Below are positions 17,090 through 25,893 of a stretch of DNA of 64,000 nucleotides, one piece after another. The position numbers and the translations under genes are program-made. The notes under the pieces are model-generated. The model searched no databases and was not told the origin of the DNA. It worked only from the letters and a program-made list of their open reading frames with translations. Source of the stretch: Marinithermofilum abyssi (GTDB lineage Bacteria > Bacillota > Bacilli > Thermoactinomycetales > DSM-45169); the NCBI RefSeq assembly GCF_014641195.1, contig NZ_BMHQ01000010.1, positions 1 to 64,000 on the forward strand, in the 5' to 3' direction. Position 1 is the first letter of the stretch, and each line of letters starts with the position of its first letter.

Positions 17090-19324
17090 ATGGAGAATGT
17101 GACAGGGAAGAATCCCATCGATTCGTGCTGTAGCAGTTCCCGTTGTTCTTCTTCCGGTTCCACAGCGGTTAGTAAGGGATCTTCCTGTGGCTCTGATTCG
17201 ACCAACCAAGAGGAGCCCGCTGCAGCATCTACCTCTAGGGATGACGCAGTGGAATTTGACATCGAAGGAATGGACTGCAGTTCCTGTGCGAAAAGCATCG
17301 AAAAGCATTTCCGCGCCCTGCCTTGGGTGTCTCACATCGAGGTGCACTTTGCTTCGGGGAAAATGCGGATCGCGCACGGGGGTACATTGGAAGGGGTTTT
17401 GAAGGAAATCCGTTTGCTCGGCTACCAAGCTGCCTTGTCTTCCCGAACCAAAGTCGGCAACAAGAAATCCTCTGTGTGGAAAAACAACCTCATGCTCCTG
17501 TCCGGATTCTTTTTGTTGTGGGGCTGGATATCCTCCTTTTTTCCATCGACAGCGGCATATGCCACCATGTTGTATGCCGTGTCGATGGTTATCGGCGGAT
17601 GGAAACCAGCCCGAAGCGCGTATTACGCTGTAAAGAACCGTTCGCTGGACATGAATGCGTTGATGGTCGGCGCCGCAATCGGGGCCGTAGTGATCGGGGA
17701 GTGGCTGGAAGGGGCCGTTGTTGTCTGGTTGTTTGCCTTGGGTAATTGGCTGCAAAACCGGACGATGGAGCGAACCCGAAACTCCATTCGCGAACTGATG
17801 GATTTGGCTCCCGGCGAGGCTTGGGTCAAAACAGAGCAGGGATTAGTACGGAAGCCGGTCGAGAAAGTTCAAGTCGGGCAAGTCATTGTCATAAAGCCGG
17901 GGGAAAAGATTCCGCTAGACGGCCGGGTTACAACAGGAACCACCAGTGTCAACCAGGCACCGATTACGGGGGAATCCATCCCTGTCGATAAGGCCGTCGG
18001 GGACGAGGTTTACGCCGGTTCGGTAAATGAAGAGGGTTCCATCGAGGTAGAGGTTACCCGGTTGGTGCAAGACACTGCTTTGGCGAAGATTATCCACCTG
18101 GTGGAAGAAGCTCAGGAAAAACAAGCTCCAACCCAAAGCTTTATGGACCGATTTGCCCGGGTATATACACCGATTGTTTTCGGAACCTCTGTATTGTTGA
18201 CTCTCATCCCCCCACTGTTGGGTGCAGGCGAATGGAAAGAGTGGCTGTACCGCGGGCTGGAACTTCTTGTCATTGCCTGCCCTTGTGCATTGGTGATTTC
18301 CACGCCGGTGGCGATTGTATCCGCGATCGGGAATGCAGCCAAAAACGGCGTGTTGATTAAGGGCGGCACCTATTTGGAGATGGCCGGCAAATTGAAAGCC
18401 ATCGCCTTCGACAAAACAGGAACATTGACCGAGGGAAAACCACGGGTAGCTCAAATCATCGTCCCCGATACGGACGAAGAGAAGGTTTTGTCGATTGCCC
18501 GCACCATTGAAGAGCACTCCCGACATCCCATTGCTCAAGCCATTATCGAAGAAGCCGACCGGCGCGGGATTGCTTCACTGGGCGGTGCTGATCACAAAAC
18601 CCTGGTCGGCAAGGGAGCGCAGGCTGCTGTTGACCAAAGGGTGTATTACGCGGGGAACGAAAAGCTGTTTGAAGAGAAAAACGTCCCCCTCGATGCATGG
18701 AAAAAGCATTTGGAAACGTTACAGAGTATGGGGCACACCCCGGTGTTGGTCGGAACGGATGAGGAGATTCTGGGTCTCATCGCCGTCTCGGACGTCATCA
18801 GAGAGACGAGTAAGGATACCATCCGTCGCCTAAAACAGGATGGAATTCAATCAGTCATGCTGACCGGAGATCAGGAGGGCACCGCAAGAAAAATCGCATC
18901 CGATGCCGGGTTGGATCAATACCATGCGGAGCTGTTGCCGGAAGAAAAAGTGCAGGCGGTGAAAAATCTGCAACAACAGGGCTGGAAAGTGGGCATGGTG
19001 GGAGACGGCATGAACGATGCGCCGGCTCTGGCTACCGCTGATTTGGGAATCGCCATGGGAGGGGTTGGGACCGATACGGCTATGGAAACGGCGGATGTGG
19101 TGCTCATGGCAGATAACCTGGAGCAATTGCCCTTTACCATTCGCCTCAGCCGTAAAGCGCTGACAATTATTAAGCAAAACATCGTGTTTTCCGTCCTCGT
19201 CAAGTTGGCTGCTTTGGCCTTGATCTTCCCCAATTGGCTGACGTTGTGGATTGCTGTGATGAGTGATACCGGAGCCGCCTTGCTGGTGATTCTGAACAGT
19301 ATGCGATTGCTTCGCATGAGGTAG
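17090..19324 (+). CDS. cadA: Heavy-metal P1B-type ATPase (Zn2+/Cd2+/Pb2+ efflux)
   Basis: A P-type ATPase of about 744 residues. It starts with a Cys/Ser-rich tail (SCCSSSRCSSSG), then one HMA domain with GMDCSSC, and later a CPC membrane motif (IACPCALVIS), the phosphorylation site DKTGTLT, the HP locus (EEHSRHPIAQAI), TGD and GDGMNDAPAL hinge. CPC with a C-terminal AVMSDTGAALLVI helix fits the Zn/Cd/Pb class. I prefer ATG 17090 over the ATG at 17081, because AAAGGA abuts the latter but lies 9 bases before the former. It is divergent from czcD, and the Cys-rich N-terminus likely helps metal loading. Confidence 0.93.
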   Translation: MENVTGKNPIDSCCSSSRCSSSGSTAVSKGSSCGSDSTNQEEPAAASTSRDDAVEFDIEGMDCSSCAKSIEKHFRALPWVSHIEVHFASGKMRIAHGGTLEGVLKEIRLLGYQAALSSRTKVGNKKSSVWKNNLMLLSGFFLLWGWISSFFPSTAAYATMLYAVSMVIGGWKPARSAYYAVKNRSLDMNALMVGAAIGAVVIGEWLEGAVVVWLFALGNWLQNRTMERTRNSIRELMDLAPGEAWVKTEQGLVRKPVEKVQVGQVIVIKPGEKIPLDGRVTTGTTSVNQAPITGESIPVDKAVGDEVYAGSVNEEGSIEVEVTRLVQDTALAKIIHLVEEAQEKQAPTQSFMDRFARVYTPIVFGTSVLLTLIPPLLGAGEWKEWLYRGLELLVIACPCALVISTPVAIVSAIGNAAKNGVLIKGGTYLEMAGKLKAIAFDKTGTLTEGKPRVAQIIVPDTDEEKVLSIARTIEEHSRHPIAQAIIEEADRRGIASLGGADHKTLVGKGAQAAVDQRVYYAGNEKLFEEKNVPLDAWKKHLETLQSMGHTPVLVGTDEEILGLIAVSDVIRETSKDTIRRLKQDGIQSVMLTGDQEGTARKIASDAGLDQYHAELLPEEKVQAVKNLQQQGWKVGMVGDGMNDAPALATADLGIAMGGVGTDTAMETADVVLMADNLEQLPFTIRLSRKALTIIKQNIVFSVLVKLAALALIFPNWLTLWIAVMSDTGAALLVILNSMRLLRMR

Positions 19325-19399
19325 GGAGTTCGCAAATGAAGAACGGTTCTAACCGAAAGATCCATCTAAGACTTGCTCCCGGACCAATCCCATCTAATG

Positions 19400-19440
19400 A
19401 TCTCTTCTATCCCATAACGACGGATAGAAGAGATTTTTGT
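19400..19440 (+). terminator. Terminator of cadA
   Basis: A 13-bp perfect stem ATCTCTTCTATCC / GGATAGAAGAGAT with a 9-base loop is followed by TTTTTGTTT. Confidence 0.92.
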
Positions 19441-19499
19441 TTGAGAAAGGAACCACGGATCATGAAGGGAAATGTTTTCGTAAACAAGGAGGTGTTCCG

Positions 19500-20126
19500 A
19501 TGAAACGGACAAACCTGATTAAAAAATTTGACCGCCAAGCCCCTATATATGAGAAGATGCGCAGGAAAAAGCGTCTGAGCCAATGGCGCTCCCGGTTGAT
19601 CGGGGCAGCCCGCGGGAAGGTGTTGGAACTGGCCATTGGAGCAGGCACCAATTTTCCTTTTTATCCATCGGGTGTGGAAGTGACAGCGGTGGATTTCAGT
19701 CCGGAGATGATCAAACGGGCGAAGACAGCGGCACAAGAGTACAGCTTGGACGTGGAATTTTTGCGGGCCGATGTGGAGGAACTTTCGTTTCCGCCGGATT
19801 CCTTTGATACTGTAATCTCGACGTGCTCCCTGTGCGGATACGATGATCCCGTGAGTGTGCTGAATCATATGAACCGATGGTGTAAAAAGGATGGGCGAAT
19901 TCTTCTGATGGAACACGGAATCAGTTCCAACGCGGCGTTGGCGGCGATGCAAAAAATGCTGGACCCTGTCGCATACAAGGTCGTGGGTTGTCACCAAAAA
20001 CGGGATATGATGAAGATGATCGAAGAGTCGGGGGTGATCGTGGACAAGGCGGAACATTATATGGCCGGTGTGGTTCATCTGGTTTGGGCACAGCCAAGTA
20101 AAGATTCGGAAAGGTTGACAAGCTAA
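19500..20126 (+). CDS. SAM-dependent methyltransferase
   Basis: The 208-residue product is a class I methyltransferase related to UbiE/phospholipid N-methyltransferase-type proteins. The SAM-binding loop VLELAIGAGTNF (about 41-52), the acidic end of strand 2 (VTAVDFSPEM) and the post-motif FDTVISTCSLCGYDDP are visible. The ATG at 19500 has a textbook AAGGAGGT site; an upstream frame extension of 21 codons lacks one. The substrate is unknown. It stands alone between the cadA terminator and the copper-type genes; a link to metal resistance is only by position. Confidence 0.85.
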   Translation: MKRTNLIKKFDRQAPIYEKMRRKKRLSQWRSRLIGAARGKVLELAIGAGTNFPFYPSGVEVTAVDFSPEMIKRAKTAAQEYSLDVEFLRADVEELSFPPDSFDTVISTCSLCGYDDPVSVLNHMNRWCKKDGRILLMEHGISSNAALAAMQKMLDPVAYKVVGCHQKRDMMKMIEESGVIVDKAEHYMAGVVHLVWAQPSKDSERLTS

Positions 20127-20183
20127 CCCGTCAAGGTTTCAAACCGTCTTAGGGAAAAAAGAGCTTTTTACCGTATACAATAT

Positions 20184-20231
20184 AAAAACTCCCCAGTTAA
20201 CCTATACCGGGGAGCCGTTGTTCTACTTCCT
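20184..20231 (-). repeat. Direct repeat copy 1 (terminator-like, duplicated)
   Basis: This 48-bp stretch matches 21315-21361: 19 identical bases (AAAAACTCCCCAGTTAACC), a diverged 6-base loop, 14 identical bases (GGGGAGCCGTTGTT), and a similar end. It forms a hairpin CTCCCC/GGGGAG with a T-run on the minus strand, although no minus-strand gene ends here. The two copies bracket the metal lipoprotein gene. Confidence 0.75.
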
Positions 20232-20250
20232 CAGCTATACGCTAAACCCA

Positions 20251-20278
20251 TTGGGCAAAGAACAAAGTTGTTTATAAT
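20251..20278 (+). promoter_or_regulatory. Probable promoter of the metal lipoprotein gene
   Basis: TTGGGC (20251-20256) and a consensus TATAAT (20273-20278) at 16-bp spacing. The start point would be only about 12 bases before the ATG, leaving just the ribosome-binding site GAGGTG as leader. Confidence 0.45.
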
Positions 20279-20296
20279 AAAATAGAGGTGATTGCT

Positions 20297-21127
20297 ATGA
20301 GGAAATGGGCCTGGAGTGTGGTGAGTATCGGGCTGATAATGGTGTTGACTTTGGCTGGATGTGCTTCTGGCGAAGACAAGAGAGAGCAACATAAAAACAT
20401 GGATCATGAAAATATGAATCATGGTGAGATGAAACATGGAGAGGATGGGCACCAAGGACATGAAAAAGGTGGTAAAGGAAGCGAAGTAACACCGTCGGTA
20501 TCGCTGAAAACACAAAAATCCAAGCAGGAATTAATCGTAAGCTTAAAGGATCACGAGGGGAATCCAGTCAACCAAAAGGATTTGGTAAAAAATCACGAGC
20601 GGTTGATACACCTAATCGTGGTTAGTCGAGATCAAGAAGTGTATCAGCATCTCCATCCAAAACCCGAAGGAAAAGGAACTTTTACAGTTACGACAGAATT
20701 ACCCTCTGGCTCCTATCAAGCCTTTGTGGACATTAAACCTAAGTCCCTCTCCTATGAAGTGAGCCCGGTCCCACTTCAAGTCGGAGATAAAAAAGAGCCT
20801 CCGGCTCAGCTTAAGCCGAATAAAAAATTTACTCAGTCTGTCCATGGGACAACGGTCACCATGAAACCAACGACTTTTAAAGCAAATCAACCAACCATGC
20901 TCGATTTCCGTTTGAAGGGTGGGGAACCTCAGCAATATCTCGGAGCGTTAGGCCATGTGGTCATTCTAGATGAAAAGGCAGAAGACTTCGTCCACGTACA
21001 TCCCGCATCCGATAAAGAGACACGATTCGCCACGGAGTTCAAAAAACCAGGTATATATAAAATCTGGGCAGAGTTCAAAGTGAACGGCAAAGTGAATGTG
21101 TTCCCCTTTGTGGTTAACGTTCAATAA
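20297..21127 (+). CDS. His/Met-rich lipoprotein, YtkA-like, likely metal-binding
   Basis: A 276-residue lipoprotein. The signal peptide ends in a lipobox LTLAGC (Cys near residue 23), so the protein should be anchored on the outer face of the membrane. Next comes a His/Met/Glu-rich stretch (HKNMDHENMNHGEMKHGEDG, about 35-54) typical of copper-handling proteins, then two beta-rich YtkA/FixH-like domains, each with an HxHP-type motif (QHLHPKP and VHVHPAS). ATG 20297 follows GAGGTGATTGCT; the GTG at 20288 is inside that site. It lies beside csoR-fdx-copA-copZ, which supports a role in copper binding, but is on the opposite strand and has its own promoter. The flanking duplicated terminators suggest later insertion. 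Confidence 0.8.
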   Translation: MRKWAWSVVSIGLIMVLTLAGCASGEDKREQHKNMDHENMNHGEMKHGEDGHQGHEKGGKGSEVTPSVSLKTQKSKQELIVSLKDHEGNPVNQKDLVKNHERLIHLIVVSRDQEVYQHLHPKPEGKGTFTVTTELPSGSYQAFVDIKPKSLSYEVSPVPLQVGDKKEPPAQLKPNKKFTQSVHGTTVTMKPTTFKANQPTMLDFRLKGGEPQQYLGALGHVVILDEKAEDFVHVHPASDKETRFATEFKKPGIYKIWAEFKVNGKVNVFPFVVNVQ

Positions 21128-21215
21128 CCTGCATATTACTACCATGAAGATGTGTGTAACTGTTTGTTCGACCGCAAATCAGTTTAATACAATGAAACTG
21201 AGTTAAACTCAGTGC

Positions 21216-21259
21216 AATGCCGCTAACCCTTGTTATTACTAGGGTTAGCGGCATTTTTT
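21216..21259 (+). terminator. Terminator of the lipoprotein gene
   Basis: A perfect 15-bp stem AATGCCGCTAACCCT / AGGGTTAGCGGCATT with a 10-base loop and a TTTTTT run. It would also work on the other strand. Confidence 0.93.
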
Positions 21260-21314
21260 CGTGCAGTCGTTTTCGGTTAATGCAGCCTATTCCAACACTA
21301 ATACCTCCATATAG

Positions 21315-21361
21315 AAAAACTCCCCAGTTAACCATTACTGGGGAGCCGTTGTTTTCTTCCT
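21315..21361 (-). terminator. csoR operon terminator (direct repeat copy 2)
   Basis: On the minus strand CTCCCCAGT / ACTGGGGAG forms a perfect 9-bp stem with an 8-base loop, then TTTTT. It lies immediately after the csoR stop. The same sequence recurs at 20184-20231 on the far side of the lipoprotein gene. Confidence 0.88.
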
Positions 21362-21364
21362 TTG

Positions 21365-21712
21365 TTACTTTTTCATCAACCGGTGCACGGTGGTTAAGAG
21401 TTCATCGATCACTTCATGATCGCCCTCTTGGATCCGTTCCAGCACGCAGGTTTTCATGTGTCCTTCCAGCAAGATGCGGCTGACGCTGTTCAGAGCGGAC
21501 TGGACCGCGGCGATCTGGGTCAGGACATCGTCGCAATAGGTGTCATTGTCGATCATTTTGCGGATGCCGCGGATCTGTCCCTCAATCCGGTTGAGCCGGC
21601 TAGTCAGATTGCTTTTCACTTTTTCGGAGTGATGGCTCTTTCGTTCTGTCCCCGTCTGACAGGTGTTTGTCTCGGTGGGCGTCTTCGTCGTTTCCGGTCC
21701 AGTAATCTCCAT
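21365..21712 (-). CDS. csoR: Copper-sensing repressor CsoR
   Basis: A 115-residue DUF156/CsoR-family repressor that leaves its DNA site on binding Cu(I). The copper ligands of the family are in place: Cys60 (in DTYCDDV), His85 and Cys89 (in EGHMKTCV). The core SRLNRIEGQIRGIRKMID is typical. The first ~30 residues are a polar extension (many Thr/Glu) not usual in the family. The ATG at 21712 has a strong AGGGGGTGA site 6 bases upstream, so I keep it even though it makes the gene overlap the upstream gene by 113 bases; the alternative GTG at about residue 32 has no such site. Two CsoR-type boxes lie upstream in the same operon. Confidence 0.93.
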   Translation of the reverse strand: MEITGPETTKTPTETNTCQTGTERKSHHSEKVKSNLTSRLNRIEGQIRGIRKMIDNDTYCDDVLTQIAAVQSALNSVSRILLEGHMKTCVLERIQEGDHEVIDELLTTVHRLMKK

Positions 21713-22049
21713 TTACATTCACCCCCTGCTCCAACTTCAAAAATATCCGGCCGTCATAGACATGAGACGCTGTTTCCAGGTAGCTGATGTTTTGATAGAT
21801 GCTTTGTGCCAACTGCCGGCCTCGTTCCGGTGTCATTTGATCATACCAAATTCCGCGGGGGTACTGGATGACAATCGGACCGAAGGCACATCGGCCATTG
21901 CACAGGGTTTTGGTGGTATGCACTACTTTTTGCATGGACAGCTGGCGGATTTCCTGGCGAATGGCTTCGGTTACCTCTTGCGCCCCGTTGCGGGTGCAGC
22001 TGGCTCCGTTGCAGAGGAGGAGGTGGTTCTTTACGCCTTCCAGCTTCAT
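21600..22049 (-). CDS. Thioredoxin-fold (2Fe-2S) ferredoxin-like protein
   Basis: The 149-residue product resembles small [2Fe-2S] ferredoxins of the thioredoxin-like class: LLLCNGASC (Cys13, Cys18) and TLCNGRC (Cys50, Cys54) supply four ligands, and residues 1 to about 105 cover the domain (ending LEQGV-type strand). The last ~38 residues are polar and overlap the csoR gene in another frame. It starts 1 base after the copA stop, so it is co-transcribed with copZ-copA and csoR. Family members carry electrons in unknown reactions; in a copper operon it might serve in Fe-S supply or copper reduction, which is speculation. Confidence 0.82.
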   Translation of the reverse strand: MKLEGVKNHLLLCNGASCTRNGAQEVTEAIRQEIRQLSMQKVVHTTKTLCNGRCAFGPIVIQYPRGIWYDQMTPERGRQLAQSIYQNISYLETASHVYDGRIFLKLEQGVNVNGDYWTGNDEDAHRDKHLSDGDRTKEPSLRKSEKQSD

Positions 22050-22050
22050 A

Positions 22051-24264
22051 TCAGCGTTCCTTTTGCCCGATGTTTAACCGTTGCAGACGCAGAGCATTCA
22101 ACACGACGGAAACGGAGCTGAAGGCCATGGCCGCACCTGCCAGCCAGGGAGCCAGATAGCCCGCTGCTGCCACGGGAATGCCGATCAGGTTGTAGGCCAA
22201 GGCCCAGAACAGGTTTTGCCGGATGTTTTGCACCGTCTTTTTACTTACATCGATGGCATCGGCGATGCTGTTCAAGTCCCCGCGCATCAAGGTGATATCG
22301 GCTGCTTCCATGGCGACGTCCGTGCCGGTCCCGATCGCCATGCCGAGATCGGCCGCCGCGAGGGCAGGGGCATCGTTGATGCCATCTCCCACCATCGCTA
22401 CGGTGTGTCCGGACGACTGCAGCTTTTTCACTTCATCGGCTTTTTGGTCGGGCAACACCTCTGCAATGACGCGATCCACTCCTACTTGTTGGCCGATGGC
22501 TTGGGCGGTACGCTTATTGTCTCCGGTCAAAAGGATCACTTCCATTCCCATGTCCTTCAGACGGATGATCGCTTCACGGGAGGTTTCCCTCACCGTATCC
22601 GCCACAGCGATGATGCCTGCCAAGCTTCCTTTCACCGCCGCCAGCATGGCTGTTTTTCCTTCCTGCTCCAGCCGTTCCATATCGGAAGCGGCGGCGTCGG
22701 TTGCTACCTCATGTTGGGCCATGAATTTGCGGGTGCCTACCAGTACGCTGTTGCCGTCCGCCAACGCCCGGATGCCGTAGCCGGGGATCGCCTCAAACTC
22801 TTCGGCAGCGGGCATTTCAATCTCTTTTTCTTTTGCGCCGTTGACAATGGCTTCAGCCAAAGGATGCTCGGAGCTTTTCTCAGCGGCCCCCACCAAACGA
22901 AGCAGCTGGGTTTCGTCCATGTTCCCCGTTGCGATGACATCGGTCAGTTTCGGTTCCCCTTTGGTGACGGTGCCCGTTTTGTCCAGCACGACCGTTTGGA
23001 TCTTGTGGGCCGTTTCCAGGTATTCGCCGCCTTTAAATAATATACCCATCTCAGCTGCCCGTCCCGAGCCAGCCATGATGGAGGTAGGGGTGGCCAAGCC
23101 CAAGGCGCAGGGGCAAGCGATGACCAGCACCGCGATCGCTTTTTCCAATGCGCCGGCAAAGTCGCCGGGCTCAACGCCCAGGAACCAAATAAAGAAGGTG
23201 ATCACCGCAACTCCGACCACAATGGGGACGAACACCCCGGAAATCCGGTCGGCGATGCGTTGGATGGGGGCTTTGGACCCTTGGGCTTCCTCCACCACTT
23301 TGATGATCTGAGCTAGTGCGGTATCCCTTCCCACTTTGGTGGCACGGAATTTCAGGCTGCCTTGTTTGTTGATGGTGGCTCCGATCACCGTATCCCCAGG
23401 GTTCTTCTCCACGGGGATGCTTTCCCCGGTCAGCATCGATTCGTCGACGGCAGAGGTGCCTTCGATGACTTCCCCGTCGACGGGGATTTTTTCCCCGGGT
23501 TTTACGACAACGGTGTCTCCCACCTGCACTTCTTCCACCGGTACTTGCATCTCCTGCTCGTCCCGAATGACCAGGGCCGTCTTGGCCTGAAGGCCCATCA
23601 GCTTCCGGATCGCTTCGGATGTGCGTCCTTTGGCCCGGGCTTCCAACAGTTTGCCGAGCAGGATCAGGGTGATGAGGATGGCGCTGGTTTCAAAGTACAG
23701 CTCCACCTGGTGGTGCCCGGCGGCCCGGAGTGTCAGGTACAGGCTGTAAAAGTAGGCGGCTGATGTCCCCAGTGCCACCAGCACATCCATATTGGCGCTT
23801 TTATTGCGCAGGGCTTTGTATGCTCCCACGTAAAACTGCTTCCCGATAATCAACTGGACCGGAGTGGCCAGGACCAGCTGGAACCAGGGATTCATAAACA
23901 GGTCGGGCACCCATAAAAACGAAGTGAAGGTGAAATGGCCCACCATCGCCCAGAGCAAAGGGAAGGAGAGGAGGGCGGAGAGAATAAACTTTCGTTTTTG
24001 AAACGCGATCTCCCGCTGCTTATGTTCCGCTTCTTCTCCCTTTTCTTCACTTTTGAGCGTTGCCTGGTACCCGAGCTGTTCCACTTTCTTGATGATGTCG
24101 GATACCGAGACTTCCGAAGGATTGTATTCCACCCGGGCCGTTTCCATCGCAAAATTGACATTGGCGTTGACCACCCCGGACAGTTTCCTCAGACCTTTTT
24201 CAATCCGGTTGGCGCAGGCGGCGCAGGTCATGCCTGTGATTGGAAAGGATGCTTTTTGCTCCAT
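22051..24264 (-). CDS. copA: Copper-exporting P1B-type ATPase
   Basis: A 737-residue Cu(I) efflux ATPase. It has a single N-terminal HMA domain with GMTCAAC (Cys14, Cys17), eight membrane helices, CPC in helix 6 ([10 protein letters not shown]), DKTGTVT phosphorylation site, HP locus ([10 protein letters not shown]), TGDNKRT and [10 protein letters not shown]. The CPC plus the C-terminal [13 protein letters not shown] and [12 protein letters not shown] segments mark the Cu+ class. I set the start at ATG 24264, preceded by AAGGGGTGAG; the longer frame is non-coding spacer. It follows copZ by 50 bp, in which a CsoR-like box lies. Many Bacillus CopA have two HMA domains, so one here is on the short side. 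Confidence 0.96.
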   Translation of the reverse strand: MEQKASFPITGMTCAACANRIEKGLRKLSGVVNANVNFAMETARVEYNPSEVSVSDIIKKVEQLGYQATLKSEEKGEEAEHKQREIAFQKRKFILSALLSFPLLWAMVGHFTFTSFLWVPDLFMNPWFQLVLATPVQLIIGKQFYVGAYKALRNKSANMDVLVALGTSAAYFYSLYLTLRAAGHHQVELYFETSAILITLILLGKLLEARAKGRTSEAIRKLMGLQAKTALVIRDEQEMQVPVEEVQVGDTVVVKPGEKIPVDGEVIEGTSAVDESMLTGESIPVEKNPGDTVIGATINKQGSLKFRATKVGRDTALAQIIKVVEEAQGSKAPIQRIADRISGVFVPIVVGVAVITFFIWFLGVEPGDFAGALEKAIAVLVIACPCALGLATPTSIMAGSGRAAEMGILFKGGEYLETAHKIQTVVLDKTGTVTKGEPKLTDVIATGNMDETQLLRLVGAAEKSSEHPLAEAIVNGAKEKEIEMPAAEEFEAIPGYGIRALADGNSVLVGTRKFMAQHEVATDAAASDMERLEQEGKTAMLAAVKGSLAGIIAVADTVRETSREAIIRLKDMGMEVILLTGDNKRTAQAIGQQVGVDRVIAEVLPDQKADEVKKLQSSGHTVAMVGDGINDAPALAAADLGMAIGTGTDVAMEAADITLMRGDLNSIADAIDVSKKTVQNIRQNLFWALAYNLIGIPVAAAGYLAPWLAGAAMAFSSVSVVLNALRLQRLNIGQKER

Positions 24265-24282
24265 GCTTCTCACCCCTTGATA

Positions 24283-24298
24283 TACCCTGTGGGGGGTA
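24283..24298 (-). promoter_or_regulatory. CsoR-type box between copZ and copA
   Basis: TACCCTGTGGGGGGTA follows the CsoR pattern of TACCC/GGGTA arms around a GC-rich centre. It lies inside the 50-bp spacer between copZ and copA, so copA could have separate copper control or the site could act as a roadblock. I found no clear promoter around it. Confidence 0.5.
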
Positions 24299-24314
24299 AT
24301 GTGCGGCGACAATC

Positions 24315-24515
24315 TTATTTCACATCATACCCTTGGTCTTCAATCGCTTCTTTGATCGTATCCAATGTCGTTTTGGATTCATCGTAGCTGACATCGACGG
24401 TTCCTTGGTCCAGGTGCACGTTGCCTTCGGCACCAATCTCTTTTAAAGCTCTTTCGATGGCTTTGACACAATGTTCGCAGGACATGCCTTCCACTTTCAT
24501 AGTGATGTGTTTCAT
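24315..24515 (-). CDS. copZ: Copper chaperone CopZ
   Basis: A 66-residue single HMA-domain protein with the copper site GMSCEHC (about residues 10-16) and the usual C-terminal DQGYDV. It delivers Cu(I) to CopA and to CsoR. The ATG at 24515 has GGAGGTATTTCC upstream; a longer open frame has no site. It is the first gene of copZ-copA-fdx-csoR, with a CsoR-boxed promoter just ahead. Confidence 0.95.
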   Translation of the reverse strand: MKHITMKVEGMSCEHCVKAIERALKEIGAEGNVHLDQGTVDVSYDESKTTLDTIKEAIEDQGYDVK

Positions 24516-24569
24516 GGAAATACCTCCTTCGGTAGGGTGATTTGGAGTAATCACCTGCTTTTGTTTTGG

Positions 24570-24599
24570 AATATACCATACCCCAGGTAGGTATGTAAA
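24570..24599 (-). promoter_or_regulatory. copZ promoter with CsoR operator
   Basis: On the minus strand TTTACA (24599-24594) and TATATT (24575-24570) are 18 bp apart. Between them lies ATACCTACCTGGGGTAT (24594-24578), a typical CsoR box. Repressor bound here would block RNA polymerase until copper enters the cell. Confidence 0.75.
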
Positions 24600-24945
24600 G
24601 GGATGTTGATACAATGGGATGGCCCATGTTTTTATAGGGAGTATGCTTATCATTGTCTGTAAAATTATAAGAGGCCATGCATGCGAAGGCCGCAAAAGGG
24701 GCAGTAATTCCACTTTTTTGCAAGGGGTTGTGACATGGGGCGCAATGAATTTTTAGGGGCCGACTTTCCCGGTACGAGATGGCCATTATGGTCCGGTTCT
24801 ATCATATTTTCTGTCATTCCACATATACATGGGAAACATAGTGTCCCTTACAGCAGTGCCATAACAGGAACTCTCTGCGGTCGAGAGAGTCCGGAAGAAG
24901 GAGGGCAGAAATCAACAGACCAAAAATATAAAATGGAGGAGTTTG
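24600..24945. other. Intergenic region before the NlpC/P60 gene
   Basis: No gene seen. It contains a hairpin GGAACTCTCT / AGAGAGTCC at about 24867-24892 without T-run, 40 bases before the ribosome-binding site, so the leader may be structured. I compared it with the c-di-AMP (ydaO) riboswitch that often precedes cell-wall hydrolases and did not find its core. Confidence 0.4.
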
Positions 24946-25848
24946 ATGATCAAAAAAGTGGACAAGAAGGTTTTCACTTCGTTAACTTTAGCCAGTTCAT
25001 TATTTTTAGGCTCCAGTTCTGTTCAGGCGATGGCGAATCCTCCTGATGAGAAGGGCAAGTCTAAGGATAACGCCAACAGGGCAGAGGTGGATCAGACAGC
25101 CCGGGTGCATCAGTCGCCGAAAAAAGTTAGCTATCATGTCATTTCAAGCGGGATTCGGTATGATGCCCGCGTGAAAGCCAAAAAGGCGGATGCCTCTGCG
25201 ACCGGCAAAGTGTACATTGTTCAAAAGGGTGATACTTTATCGCAGATCGCGGCTTGGCACAACTTGAGCCTCCGTGCCGTGATTGAGATGAACCAGCAGC
25301 TGCAAAACCCCAATCGCATCTATGTGGGACAAAGAATCCGGTTATCCGGCAAGAGTGATGTTACCATCTCCACCGGCAAACCCCAGAAGGTTGTCGCTCA
25401 AAACCAATCATCGTCTCATCATTATCAACGCACTTCTTCCCGTCCATCCTCTTCATCTTCCCCAAGCGGATGGCAGCAAAAAGCGGATGCAATCATACAG
25501 GAAGCCCAACGTCATCTGAATGATCAATACCAGTACGGGGCGGAAGGACCCAACCGCTTCGACTGTTCGGGATTTACATCCTTTGTGTTCCAACAAAATG
25601 GATATTCTTTGCCCCGTAGCAGTTCCCAACAAGCAGCCGCGGGAGCATCGGTGGCGGCTCAGGAACTTCGCAAAGGAGATCTGCTATTTTTCGACACCTC
25701 AGGCAGCGGGGTCAGCCATGTAGCCATATACATGGGGGATGACCGTATGATCCATGCCACCAACCCCGAAACCGATGTGACCGTCGATTCGATGAATGAG
25801 AGTTATTGGAAGGAACGATACGTGGGTGCACGAAGGATTATTGACTGA
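24946..25848 (+). CDS. Secreted LysM - NlpC/P60 peptidoglycan endopeptidase
   Basis: A 300-residue exported cell-wall hydrolase. A signal peptide (about 1-30, ending SSSVQA) is followed by a linker, a LysM domain (YIVQKGDTLSQIAAWHN ... NRIYVGQRIRL, about 88-131), a Ser/Gln-rich linker (about 140-175) and a C-terminal NlpC/P60 domain with catalytic Cys in RFDCSGF (about 205), His in VSHVAIYMG (about 256) and a second His in MIHA. It should cut D-Glu-DAP-type peptide bonds. Start ATG 24946 follows GGAGGA; a TTG lies one codon earlier. Confidence 0.93.
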   Translation: MIKKVDKKVFTSLTLASSLFLGSSSVQAMANPPDEKGKSKDNANRAEVDQTARVHQSPKKVSYHVISSGIRYDARVKAKKADASATGKVYIVQKGDTLSQIAAWHNLSLRAVIEMNQQLQNPNRIYVGQRIRLSGKSDVTISTGKPQKVVAQNQSSSHHYQRTSSRPSSSSSPSGWQQKADAIIQEAQRHLNDQYQYGAEGPNRFDCSGFTSFVFQQNGYSLPRSSSQQAAAGASVAAQELRKGDLLFFDTSGSGVSHVAIYMGDDRMIHATNPETDVTVDSMNESYWKERYVGARRIID

Positions 25849-25893
25849 ATGGATAACCAGAGCTTTCTTCCGCCGGTTGACCATAGAAAAGCC

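Noticed and set aside
22081-23040. Open frame of 319 codons opposite copA
   Set aside because: Antisense shadow of a well-supported P-type ATPase; no ribosome-binding site or family pattern.
24714-24945. c-di-AMP (ydaO) riboswitch before the LysM-NlpC/P60 gene
   Set aside because: Such genes often have one, but the conserved core segments (for example GTCAGCTAACC) are absent; only a plain hairpin is seen.
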